Of a stretch of 64,000 nucleotides of DNA, positions 25,572-33,918 are shown one piece after another. Origin of the DNA: Paenibacillus eucommiae (lineage in GTDB: Bacteria; Bacillota; Bacilli; Paenibacillales; NBRC-103111); contig NZ_JAGGLB010000019.1 in the NCBI RefSeq assembly GCF_017874215.1, positions 124,001 to 188,000 of the forward strand, read 5' to 3'. The position numbers and the translations under genes are program-made. Under the pieces are notes generated by a model, which was not told the origin of the DNA, did not search any database, and saw only the letters and a list, made by a program, of their open reading frames with translations. The stretch's first letter is position 1. Each line of letters begins with the position of its first letter.

Positions 25572-25955
25572 CTAGTTGATATAAGCTTCGTATTCTGCTG
25601 CCGACAGCAGGCCTTCGAATGCTTCAGCACCCGCCACTTCGACTTCAACCATCCAGCCTTCGCTATAGGGACTGCTGTTTACAAGCTCAGGTGAGCTTTC
25701 CAAGGCTTCGTTTACAGCGCTTACCTTACCGGTAATTGGCGAGAAAATATCGGATACCGTTTTAACAGATTCCACGCTTCCAATGCTCTCCTCTACAGAG
25801 ATGGCCGTACCTGCCTTCGGTAGTTCCACAAACACAATATCCCCAAGCTGATCTTGGGCAAAATCGGTAATGCCTATACGTACTAGCGTATCCGAAAGCT
25901 TCTCCACCCATTCGTGTTCTTTTGTATAAAATAAATTAGCTTGTACCTGACTCAT
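25572..25955 (-). CDS. gcvH: Glycine cleavage system H protein
   Basis: This 127-residue lipoyl carrier shuttles the methylamine group between P, T and L proteins. It begins with YTKEHEWVEKLSD and carries the lipoylated Lys (K65) in GSVESVKTVSDIFSP. The C-terminal GWMVEVEV is typical. It is divergent from gcvT-gcvPA-gcvPB, so it is not under the glycine riboswitch. Confidence 0.95.
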   Translation of the reverse strand: MSQVQANLFYTKEHEWVEKLSDTLVRIGITDFAQDQLGDIVFVELPKAGTAISVEESIGSVESVKTVSDIFSPITGKVSAVNEALESSPELVNSSPYSEGWMVEVEVAGAEAFEGLLSAAEYEAYIN

Positions 25956-26045
25956 TGCTAACGCCTCGCTTCACGCAAATTTTGCTTTTAGCTTAATCCA
26001 AGAATCACAAGAAAGTCAAGCTAACCTTATTCTAAAAAGTTTAGG

Positions 26046-26080
26046 TTGACAAATTACACCAACATTGAGTAATAATATAG
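26046..26080 (+). promoter_or_regulatory. Sigma-A promoter of the gcv riboswitch transcript
   Basis: A consensus TTGACA at 26046-26051 is followed after 18 bp by TAATAA (26070-26075), with TAATAT just after. It lies 120 bases upstream of the glycine riboswitch. Confidence 0.65.
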
Positions 26081-26199
26081 AGTAGCTTAATTATGGGTAA
26101 ACGACAGCATCCTCCTCTGAAGGAGCACGTTTGCTTAGAAATATCATATTTTAGAGTATGCTCTGGCATGCTTTCTGATATTTTTAAATATTCGCGGAT

Positions 26200-26396
26200 G
26201 AAGATGCAGGGAGAGATTGCGTGTAAGCGGCGCAGCGCCGAAGGAGTAAACCTGGAAAAGGTGAATCTCTCAGGTACAAGGGACCTACATTGGACGCAAC
26301 TCTGGAGAGTTCCGGGACATACATACGGACACCCAAGGGGAAACTTGCTGAAGGATGAATTTCTGCGAGGTAACTCTCAGGTACAAAGGACAGAGC
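26200..26396 (+). promoter_or_regulatory. Tandem glycine riboswitch
   Basis: Two glycine aptamers in tandem are visible. First: GCAGGGAGAG ... GCGCCGAAGGAG ... CTCTCAGGTACAAGGGACC. Second: CTCTGGAGAGTTCCGGGAC ... GCTGAAGGATGAA ... CTCTCAGGTACAAAGGACAGAG. In the family glycine turns on gcv expression by preventing a terminator, which is present just downstream. Confidence 0.95.
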
Positions 26397-26438
26397 AAAA
26401 GGTGTGTATTTATGATACGTACTTTTTGCTCTTTTTTG
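26392..26438 (+). terminator. Expression-platform terminator of the glycine riboswitch
   Basis: AGAGCAAAAG...CTTTTTGCTCT with inner GTAT/ATAC is followed by TTTTTT. Its 5' arm begins at the end of the second aptamer (CAGAG), so aptamer closure competes with it. Confidence 0.88.
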
Positions 26439-26501
26439 CGTGTTTTGGGCACTATAACCACAAGGATGCCACGTAGAAGAATGGAAGGTGAGGATGACGA
26501 T

Positions 26502-27593
26502 ATGTTAAAAAGAACACCGCTCTTTCCGGTGTATGCCGAGCATGGAGCGAGAGTGATCGACTTCGGGGGCTGGGAGCTTCCCGTGCAGTTCGCAGGCATT
26601 CAAAAGGAGCACGACGCAGTGCGGCAGCAGGCTGGATTGTTTGATGTTTCCCATATGGGGGAAGTGACCGTTTCAGGAGCTGATGCTGAGGCCTACCTGC
26701 AAAAGCTGACGACGAATGATGTAACCAAGCTGGAGAACGGCCAATGCCAGTATAGTCTAATGTGCTATCCGAACGGTGGAGTTGTCGATGACCTGCTCGT
26801 CTATAAGCTTGCGGAGGCATCGTACATGCTAGTTATCAATGCCTCCAACATCGATAAGGATATTGCCTGGATGAAGCAGAATTTGTCCGGTTCAGTAGAG
26901 CTAAGCGACATATCTGAGACTACAGCGATGCTCGCCCTCCAAGGACCACATGCCGAGAAAATTGCATTAAAGCTAACGGATGCTCCCCTTCAGGAGCTAA
27001 AAGCTTTCCATTTTCTCTCTGACGTATCTGTATCCGGGATCCAAGCACTTGTATCACGAACAGGCTATACCGGTGAGGATGGTTATGAATTCTATATTGA
27101 CCAGGCAGATGCCATCAAGCTTTGGAGCTTGCTGCTAGAAGCCGGCCAGGATGAAGGCTTGGTTCCAGCCGGGCTGGGCTCTAGAGACACATTGCGCTTC
27201 GAGGCAAGGCTGCCCCTGTACGGACAGGAGCTGTCCCAGGACATTACTCCGCTGGAGGCTGGTCTATCCTTTTTTGTAAAGCTGGATAAAGGTGATTTTA
27301 TAGGCCAGGAAGCATTGGCTGCGCAGAAGACTGCCGGAATTCCCCGCAAGCTCGTGGGCATTGAGATGATCGACCGCGGCATACCGCGTCCGCATTATCC
27401 CGTCTTTGCGGATGGCAAGCAAATCGGTGAAGTCACAACAGGCACCCAATCACCCACACTCAAAACGAATGTAGGGCTGGCTCTTCTTGATAAAGCATAC
27501 ACCCAGCTAAACAGCGAAGTATTTGTTGAAATTAGAGGCGTTCAGGTGAAGGCAAAGGTAGTCTCCACACCTTTTTATAAGCGAAAGAGCTAG
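26502..27593 (+). CDS. gcvT: Aminomethyltransferase (glycine cleavage T protein)
   Basis: This 363-residue enzyme releases ammonia from the H-protein arm and passes the one-carbon unit to tetrahydrofolate. Typical regions are LFPVYAEHGARVIDFGGWELPVQF, GLFDVSHMGEV, LTTNDV, QYSLMCYPNGGVVDDL, SRTGYTGEDGYE and LGSRDTLRFEARLPLYGQEL. I chose the ATG at 26502 (AAGGTGAGG upstream); the open frame to 26355 lies in the riboswitch. First gene of gcvT-gcvPA-gcvPB. Confidence 0.95.
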   Translation: MLKRTPLFPVYAEHGARVIDFGGWELPVQFAGIQKEHDAVRQQAGLFDVSHMGEVTVSGADAEAYLQKLTTNDVTKLENGQCQYSLMCYPNGGVVDDLLVYKLAEASYMLVINASNIDKDIAWMKQNLSGSVELSDISETTAMLALQGPHAEKIALKLTDAPLQELKAFHFLSDVSVSGIQALVSRTGYTGEDGYEFYIDQADAIKLWSLLLEAGQDEGLVPAGLGSRDTLRFEARLPLYGQELSQDITPLEAGLSFFVKLDKGDFIGQEALAAQKTAGIPRKLVGIEMIDRGIPRPHYPVFADGKQIGEVTTGTQSPTLKTNVGLALLDKAYTQLNSEVFVEIRGVQVKAKVVSTPFYKRKS

Positions 27594-27619
27594 GGCTGGC
27601 AAATAAAGATTAGCAGAAC

Positions 27620-27705
27620 TGGCACTCAAATAAATAATTAGATAAATAAATAAATAAATAATTAAACTCACTAACTAACTCACTAACTCACTAACTAAAT
27701 GTAAG
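27620..27705 (+). repeat. Simple tandem repeats between gcvT and gcvPA
   Basis: An AAAT/TAAA tract (about 27628-27665) is followed by repeated CTAACTCA/CTAA units (about 27666-27700). No ORF or terminator is seen in this 155-bp gap, so the operon probably reads through. Confidence 0.75.
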
Positions 27706-27748
27706 AAAACAAACCCAGATTAGAATGATAAAAAGGAGCACTGCCATC

Positions 27749-29104
27749 ATGAAGCATCGCTATTTACCGATTACCGAGCAGGATGAAGCACAAATGCTGG
27801 AAACCATCGGCATCTCATCTATCGATGAGCTGTTCGGGGATATCCCTGCTAAAGTCCGCTTCCAAGGGGAGCTTCAGGTATCCAAGGCTTTGGACGAACA
27901 AGGCCTGCTGCGGTATATGAGAAGACTTGCCGGCAAAAATGCCGATTTCGATCAATATGCCAGCTTTCTTGGCGCCGGGATCTACGATCATCATCTTCCG
28001 GTGGTCATCAATCATGTGATTTCAAGATCGGAATTCTACACCGCGTATACGCCGTATCAGCCGGAGATTAGCCAAGGGGAGCTGCAGGCGATCTTTGAAT
28101 TTCAATCATATATCTGTGAGCTTACCGGCATGGCGGTAGCGAACGCATCCATGTACGATGGGGCTACTGCGCTGGCTGAGGCAGGCGCCCTCGCCAGCGG
28201 CGCGACGAAGCGCAGCCGTCTGCTCGTATCCAGAGCGGTGCACCCGGAGGCGCGCCACATTCTGCGCACAACCGCACGCGGGCTGAACTTGGAAGTGGTG
28301 GAGATCGGACTGACGCCTGAAGGCGGAACCGACCTCAGCGACCTCACTTCCAAGGTCAGCGGCGAGACGGCGGGCGTTATCCTCCAATCGCCGAACTTCT
28401 TCGGCGTGGTGGAGGATATCGCAGCCATGGAGTCCCTCGCCCATGGCGTGGGCGCACTGCTCGTCGTGAGCGCGAATCCGCTCACGCTTGGCCTGCTGGA
28501 GGCGCCGGGCCGCCTGGGCGCCGACATTGTCGTCGGCGACTGCCAGCCGCTCGGCATCCCCGCTTCGCTCGGGGGGCCCAGCTGCGGCTACTTCGCCGTC
28601 GCCGAGAAATGGATGCGCCGTATGCCAGGGCGCATCGTCGGGCAAACCGTCGACCGGGCCGGTAAGCGTGGTTTCGTGCTCACGCTCCAAGCCAGAGAGC
28701 AGCATATCCGCCGTGAGAAAGCGACGTCGAATATTTGCTCGAACCAGGCCTTGCTTGCGCTGTGCGCTTCCGTATATTTGTCGACGATGGGCAAGCAGGG
28801 CATTCAGGATGTTGGAAACCTTAATGTGCAAAAAGCCCATTACGCCGCGGAACGCCTTACAGCCGGGGGCAGGCTGTCCCTTCCCTTTAGCGGCAGCTAC
28901 TTTAATGAATTTGCCGTCAGGCTGCCTGAAGGCACAAGTGTTAAGCAATTGAACAGCAAGCTGCTTGACCATAACATTATCGGCGGCTACGATCTTGGCC
29001 TTGATTATCCCGAGCTTGAAGGCCATATGCTGATCGCTGTCACAGAACAAAGAACACGTGAAGATATTGATCATTTCGCTGCCGTATTGGAGGAATTGCT
29101 ATGA
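27749..29104 (+). CDS. gcvPA: Glycine dehydrogenase (decarboxylating) subunit 1
   Basis: This 451-residue alpha subunit of the split P protein works with GcvPB to decarboxylate glycine. It starts HRYLPITEQDEAQMLETIGI and has FLGAGIYDHHLPVVINHVISR, TAYTPYQPEISQGELQAIFEFQS and GGPSCGYFA. AAAAGGAG lies before the ATG at 27749. The middle third (about 28130-28640) is strikingly GC-rich with C/G third positions compared with its ends. It overlaps gcvPB by ATGA. Confidence 0.95.
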   Translation: MKHRYLPITEQDEAQMLETIGISSIDELFGDIPAKVRFQGELQVSKALDEQGLLRYMRRLAGKNADFDQYASFLGAGIYDHHLPVVINHVISRSEFYTAYTPYQPEISQGELQAIFEFQSYICELTGMAVANASMYDGATALAEAGALASGATKRSRLLVSRAVHPEARHILRTTARGLNLEVVEIGLTPEGGTDLSDLTSKVSGETAGVILQSPNFFGVVEDIAAMESLAHGVGALLVVSANPLTLGLLEAPGRLGADIVVGDCQPLGIPASLGGPSCGYFAVAEKWMRRMPGRIVGQTVDRAGKRGFVLTLQAREQHIRREKATSNICSNQALLALCASVYLSTMGKQGIQDVGNLNVQKAHYAAERLTAGGRLSLPFSGSYFNEFAVRLPEGTSVKQLNSKLLDHNIIGGYDLGLDYPELEGHMLIAVTEQRTREDIDHFAAVLEELL

Positions 29105-30636
29105 GTGACAACGTTCAGACCCTAGATCAGGATAAGAATCAGGACAAAAATCAGGTTATCAGTCAGACTCAGGAGCTGCAGCCTAACGGCAAATCACTTA
29201 TTTTTGAAATCAGTCATCCCGGACGGGTCGCCTACGCATTGCCAGAAAGCGATGTGCCTGCTTCCCCTCTTACTACGTTGATACCCGGAAAATTTCTGCG
29301 CAAAGCCCCTGCTGAGCTGCCTGAAGTATTCGAAGTGGATGTCATTCGTCATTACACCGCCTTGTCCCGCAGAAACTTTGGGATCGATAACGGCTTTTAT
29401 CCGCTGGGCTCCTGTACCATGAAATACAATCCAAAAATTAATGAGGATGTGGCACGTTTCCCCGGCTTCGCCAAAATTCATCCTTACCAGCCTGAAGAAT
29501 CTCTGCAAGGCGCTATGGAGCTGCTGTACAACCTGCAGCAGGATCTGGCCGCCATTACCGGTATGGACCGTGTAACGCTCCAGCCGGCAGCCGGAGCTCA
29601 CGGTGAATGGACGGGTCTTATGATGATCCGGGCCTACCATGAGAGCCGCGGCGAGAAGAGAACCAAGGTTATCGTGCCCGACTCGGCACACGGCACGAAT
29701 CCGGCCAGCGCTACAGTCGCCGGATTCGAAACGATCACCATCAAGTCCAATGAGCGCGGGCTGGTTAATCTTGACGAGTTGAAGGCCGCTGTTGGTTCCG
29801 ACACTGCGGCTCTGATGCTGACGAACCCGAATACACTGGGACTTTTCGAAGAACAAATTGTTGAAATTGCAGCTATAGTACATGAAGCCGGCGGTCTGCT
29901 CTACTATGACGGGGCGAATGCCAATGCCATTATGGGAATTACGAGACCAGGAGATATGGGCTTTGATGTCGTCCATCTCAATCTTCACAAGACAATGAGC
30001 ACCCCTCACGGCGGTGGCGGACCAGGTGCAGGTCCTGTTGGCGTCAAGGAAAGGCTGATTCCTTTCCTTCCAGCCCCGCTTGTTGACAAGCGTGCGGACG
30101 GAACCTTTTATTTCGATTACAATATCCCCGAGTCCATCGGGCGGGTTAAAGCCTTCTACGGCAATTTTGGCATTTTGGTACGGGCTTATACGTATATCCG
30201 GACGCTAGGTCCGGAAGGCCTGCGCAAGGTTTCCGAATATGCCGTGCTGAATGCCAATTACATGCTAGCCAGACTAACACCTTATTTCGATGTGCCGCAT
30301 CCGCGCTTTTGCAAGCATGAATTCGTGCTGTCAGGCAACCGGCAGAAAAAACTCGGCGTCCGGACTCTAGACATCGCCAAGCGGCTGTTAGATTTCGGGT
30401 ATCATCCGCCTACTATTTACTTCCCGCTGAACGTGGAAGAATGCATCATGATCGAACCGACCGAAACGGAGAGCAAAGAAACACTTGATCAATTTATTGA
30501 TACGATGATTCAGGTTGCTAAAGAAGCGGAAGATAATCCGGAGCTGGTCCAGAACGCTCCTTACACTACGGTAGTCAGCCGTATGGATGAAGCATTGGCG
30601 GCACGCAAGCCAGTCCTGAACTGCTCCTGCGGGTAA
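29101..30636 (+). CDS. gcvPB: Glycine dehydrogenase (decarboxylating) subunit 2
   Basis: This 511-residue PLP-bearing subunit has the PLP Lys (K297) in HLNLHKTMSTPHGGGGPGAGPVGV, and FYPLGSCTMKYNPK and QPAAGAHGEWTGLMMIRAYH. The N-terminus has a short Asp/Gln/Lys repeat (DQDKNQDKNQ) not typical of the family. It starts in the ATGA overlap with gcvPA and is followed by a strong terminator. Confidence 0.95.
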   Translation: MSDNVQTLDQDKNQDKNQVISQTQELQPNGKSLIFEISHPGRVAYALPESDVPASPLTTLIPGKFLRKAPAELPEVFEVDVIRHYTALSRRNFGIDNGFYPLGSCTMKYNPKINEDVARFPGFAKIHPYQPEESLQGAMELLYNLQQDLAAITGMDRVTLQPAAGAHGEWTGLMMIRAYHESRGEKRTKVIVPDSAHGTNPASATVAGFETITIKSNERGLVNLDELKAAVGSDTAALMLTNPNTLGLFEEQIVEIAAIVHEAGGLLYYDGANANAIMGITRPGDMGFDVVHLNLHKTMSTPHGGGGPGAGPVGVKERLIPFLPAPLVDKRADGTFYFDYNIPESIGRVKAFYGNFGILVRAYTYIRTLGPEGLRKVSEYAVLNANYMLARLTPYFDVPHPRFCKHEFVLSGNRQKKLGVRTLDIAKRLLDFGYHPPTIYFPLNVEECIMIEPTETESKETLDQFIDTMIQVAKEAEDNPELVQNAPYTTVVSRMDEALAARKPVLNCSCG

Positions 30637-30650
30637 AATCATTTGCGCAT

Positions 30651-30708
30651 AACAAAAACAAGCATTCTGTTTAACCTGCGGCAGGTTAATAGAATGCTTG
30701 TTTTTGTT
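30651..30708. terminator. Terminator after gcvPB
   Basis: AACAAAAACAAGCATTCT pairs with AGAATGCTTGTTTTTGTT around an inner AACCTGC/GCAGGTT stem. A T-rich side on both strands suggests bidirectional use. Confidence 0.88.
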
Positions 30709-30812
30709 CGAACACTTTTAAAAATTGACACCGTGTCATTTTCGGAATAGGAGAACCCGCTCCCGTCCTACTCCGTCGTACCTTAAAGGACGCCCAGAGT
30801 TGTTCTTACCTT

Positions 30813-31553
30813 TTATAAAGAAGCCCGGTACTGATAGCCGAGTCCTCTTATATTTAAAATGGTACCTGCCTTCTGGCCTGAATCCTCCAGCTTTTTTCTC
30901 AGATGGCTGATATGAACTTTGAGCGTCCTTGTTTCCCCAAGGCTGTCTGTTCCCCAAATCATGGAGTAAATCTCGTTCGCACTAAACGTTTGATCCGAAT
31001 GAAAAGCCAGCAGGGATAATATTTGAAATTCTTTTTGGGACAAGGGCAGATTGACATGATCTATAGAAGCTTTCTGCAGGTTGTAGTCCAGCTCCAGGCG
31101 GCCGATACGGATTTTCCGCGGTAAGCCCGGTGAAGAGGCTGCCGCTGCCTCATATTCGGAAGAATGGGATCTGTCATCTCTAATATATAAGGGCGCGCGG
31201 CGCAGATTCGACTTGATCCTGGCGATTAATTGATTGAGATCGAAGGGCTTGGTGATGTAGTCGTCTCCTCCGAGATCAAGACCCTGTACAATATCCGTGC
31301 CATCATCCAGACAGCTGACAAACAGAATCGGCACATTGGAAAAGCTGCGGATGCGGCGGCATATCTCAAATCCATCCATATCCGGAAGCTGGACGTCCAG
31401 CAATACCAGATTAGGCTGATCCGATTCGAAGGCCTCCAGTATTGCGGGTCCCGAATCAAAGGCCGACGGAATAAAACCTTGACCGCTAAGTGAGGCCAGC
31501 AAAATATGCCGGATTTCGAGTTCGTCTTCCACAATCCAAATTTTAGATTTCAT
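30813..31553 (-). CDS. OmpR/PhoB-family response regulator
   Basis: This 246-residue regulator has a REC domain (1-120; VEDE, Asp in LVLLDVQLPDMDG, Lys in YITKPFDL) and a C-terminal winged helix (150-245; LSQKEFQILSLLAFHSDQTFSANEIYSMIWG, RTLKVHISHLRKKLE, IRGLGYQY). The ATG at 31553 overlaps the kinase stop (ATGAAATCTAA), so translation is coupled. Confidence 0.93.
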   Translation of the reverse strand: MKSKIWIVEDELEIRHILLASLSGQGFIPSAFDSGPAILEAFESDQPNLVLLDVQLPDMDGFEICRRIRSFSNVPILFVSCLDDGTDIVQGLDLGGDDYITKPFDLNQLIARIKSNLRRAPLYIRDDRSHSSEYEAAAASSPGLPRKIRIGRLELDYNLQKASIDHVNLPLSQKEFQILSLLAFHSDQTFSANEIYSMIWGTDSLGETRTLKVHISHLRKKLEDSGQKAGTILNIRGLGYQYRASL

Positions 31554-33669
31554 CGATTTCAATTTCCAACTCCTTGTGCTGTAATGTCGCAGGCAAAGCC
31601 ATCGTTACCCGGGTGCCCAGACCTGGTGTGCTCTCGACCCAGATTTCCCCCTGATGCCTCAGCATAATATGCTTACAAATGACAAGTCCGAGCCCCGAGC
31701 CTTTAGCCCGGTTATCCGCAGGCTCGCCTTTCCTGAATCGCTCGAATACATGCGGCAGCAGCTGCTTGTCAATACCCAGTCCCGTATCGGTAACCACGAT
31801 TTGCACCCAGCCGTCCGTTCCTTCCACAGCAGGACTGTAATCCCTTTCCATTCCCGCTTTTCCTGCAGCATCGCCTTGTGTCAGACGGTTCACAAATTGT
31901 CCCTGCAAATGAATAATGCCCCCGGATGAAGTAAAGCGGATCGAGTTATTCACCAGATTGGACACCACTTGCTCAATCCGTATAATGTCAATATTCACAA
32001 ATGCGCTGTAGCCGTCAGGTACACCCGTGAGTGGAGAGAAGCGGGGCTGCATCTGCTCGCGTTCAATATCCCAGCGGCTCCGGTCATACAAGTGGGTTAA
32101 TAGTGCATCGGCATCCACCTTCTCCAGCAAGAACTTCAGCTGGCCCTCTTCCATCTTGGCAAGGTCAAGTAAATCCTTAATCAGCCGGCTGAGCATGCTC
32201 GTCTTCTCATAGGCTAAAGCCAGATACTCCTGCTTGGCTCCCGGATTTGTATTCGCCTGCAAAAGCTGAATATACCCTTGAACCGACTGAATCGGCGTAC
32301 CCAGCTCATGGGCGATGTTGGAAAAGAACGTTTTCCTCGTTTGCTCAATATGAAGCAGCTGCTCATTGCTCACTTGAAGCTCAAGCGTACGCTCGACTAC
32401 TTTTTGTTCCAGGGACTGGTTTGCCTTGTGCAAATCCAGAGTGAGCTGTTCAGCGCGAGAAAAGGCGTTGGAGCTGCGCTTGCCCAGAATCAACGTCTGA
32501 ATAAAGATAAACAGCAAAATCCCAAAAGGCGCCAATTCCGTAGTGTTAGCCGAAAAGCTGTAAAAAAGATAATCATTGAAGCTAAGGAGCAGCATAATCG
32601 ACAAAGAGATACAGTTAAGGAGCGCTCCCTCCCGCTTATGATACAAGGCCGATAAGGAAATATACCCCATATAGGCGATCATCAAAACCAAAGCAACGAA
32701 AAAAGGCAGCATAAAATAAGTAGAAACAATCGCCGGGAACAAGGTGGTGGCACAAAAAAACAAGCTGATAAATAAGCATGCCCTTACTACATGCCGGTTC
32801 GACTCGTGCGGATATAGAAAAGAAATAAATTTAAACAGAGCCATAATACCAATATAAATAGATAAATATTCCATTTTAACACTTAATTCCCAATTAATAG
32901 AGGGAAAGATTCGAATCAGCAGCATTTCCCCGACCAAAAGTACCCGGATGCAAAGCAGCAGACACAGTGCCCCAAGGTATAAGGAAAAGTGATAGAAACC
33001 CAGCACAAGGATAATGCTGGCCAGAAAAATATCTCTGACTACCTTGATTTCCTGATGCCTCTGCACAAGCACATCTTTACCTAAAATAAGCGGGGCCCAC
33101 ATCCCTCCTTTGCGCTGAACGAAATTCGACACCTGAACTACCATTTCAATTTCATCCACACCAGGTTTAAAGGGTACTACCTTCGAATAAGATTTAGGGC
33201 TCATGCTGGCCCGGTCCGAACCGACAATTCCATTCGCGGCAAGCTCCTCCCCATTTACCCAGAGACGGTAGGCTGAGGCGATCGGAGGAATGTACATGGA
33301 AAGAACCTGATTCGCATACCGCTCATCAATTTTAACCTTCAGCCGGTAAGTCCCATAACCAAGATTGCTTAACTTGTCCTGTCCCGTATAAGCTGCTTTC
33401 GACCAAATCGAGGGAGCTTGTATGAATGTTTTTTGAACTGTTCCGGCTTCACCAGCCTCACCCCTCCAGGTTTCTGTAGTAAGAAGCTCATTATGATAAA
33501 ATTCCCATTCTCCTTCCAGCCTGAATATATGCTCCTCGAATGGAGCTCCCCTAAGATCCATCTCCCCCATTACCGCTTCAAATTTCTTCACTTCTGCTTG
33601 GACTGGGCTGGGGACCATAGTGATAAGTATCGATAGCAGAAGGACCCAACCCGTTATTTTAACCTGCAC
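31543..33669 (-). CDS. 7TM-DISM sensor histidine kinase
   Basis: This 708-residue kinase has a signal peptide, an outside 7TMR-DISM extracellular domain (about 35-205; LRGAPFEEHIFRLEGEWEFY, YGTYRLKVKI), seven membrane segments (215-395), a coiled coil, HisKA (FFSNIAHELGTPIQSVQGY; the usual ELRTP is ELGTP) and an ATPase (NLVNNSIRFTSSGG, DTGLGIDKQ, GSGLGLVICKHI). The extracellular fold is carbohydrate-binding-like, so a sugar or wall signal is possible. GTG at 33669 with GGAGAGG is chosen over 33684. Confidence 0.9.
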   Translation of the reverse strand: MQVKITGWVLLLSILITMVPSPVQAEVKKFEAVMGEMDLRGAPFEEHIFRLEGEWEFYHNELLTTETWRGEAGEAGTVQKTFIQAPSIWSKAAYTGQDKLSNLGYGTYRLKVKIDERYANQVLSMYIPPIASAYRLWVNGEELAANGIVGSDRASMSPKSYSKVVPFKPGVDEIEMVVQVSNFVQRKGGMWAPLILGKDVLVQRHQEIKVVRDIFLASIILVLGFYHFSLYLGALCLLLCIRVLLVGEMLLIRIFPSINWELSVKMEYLSIYIGIMALFKFISFLYPHESNRHVVRACLFISLFFCATTLFPAIVSTYFMLPFFVALVLMIAYMGYISLSALYHKREGALLNCISLSIMLLLSFNDYLFYSFSANTTELAPFGILLFIFIQTLILGKRSSNAFSRAEQLTLDLHKANQSLEQKVVERTLELQVSNEQLLHIEQTRKTFFSNIAHELGTPIQSVQGYIQLLQANTNPGAKQEYLALAYEKTSMLSRLIKDLLDLAKMEEGQLKFLLEKVDADALLTHLYDRSRWDIEREQMQPRFSPLTGVPDGYSAFVNIDIIRIEQVVSNLVNNSIRFTSSGGIIHLQGQFVNRLTQGDAAGKAGMERDYSPAVEGTDGWVQIVVTDTGLGIDKQLLPHVFERFRKGEPADNRAKGSGLGLVICKHIMLRHQGEIWVESTPGLGTRVTMALPATLQHKELEIEIDEI

Positions 33670-33711
33670 GATCCCTCTCCTCACATGAAAAGGTTAAGAA
33701 AAATTAACCAA

Positions 33712-33757
33712 AGTATAGTTTAATTAAATAGGCTAAATTACCCAATTGAACTATACT
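33712..33757. promoter_or_regulatory. Inverted repeat in a divergent intergenic region
   Basis: AGTATAGTTTAATT (33712-33725) and AATTGAACTATACT (33744-33757) form a 14-bp dyad with one mismatch around an 18-base centre. It lies 43 bases from the kinase start and 160 bases from the glycosyltransferase start. Each arm contains a TATA(G/C)T-like -10. It may be an operator serving both genes. Confidence 0.45.
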
Positions 33758-33918
33758 ATTTAATGCACTGTCACTCTTATTTGACAAAAAATGTAGAAAA
33801 AACGAATGAAATGACGTTTTTTTTAAACGTTATACTGCCATATTACGATGCCAGCGTTCAAATTTCAATATGGCATGAAAGTGTATGGCAAATGATTGTT
33901 AACTGGAGGGGGGAAAGC

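Noticed and set aside
26093..26476. 127-residue plus-strand frame upstream of gcvT
   Set aside because: It lies entirely in the glycine riboswitch and terminator.
28106..29074. 322-residue minus-strand frame
   Set aside because: It is the shadow of the GC-rich part of gcvPA, with no ribosome binding site.
30721..30745. Small dyad TGACACCGTGTCA as a terminator of the OmpR-type regulator gene
   Set aside because: The loop would be one base, too small to fold; the T-tract is weak.
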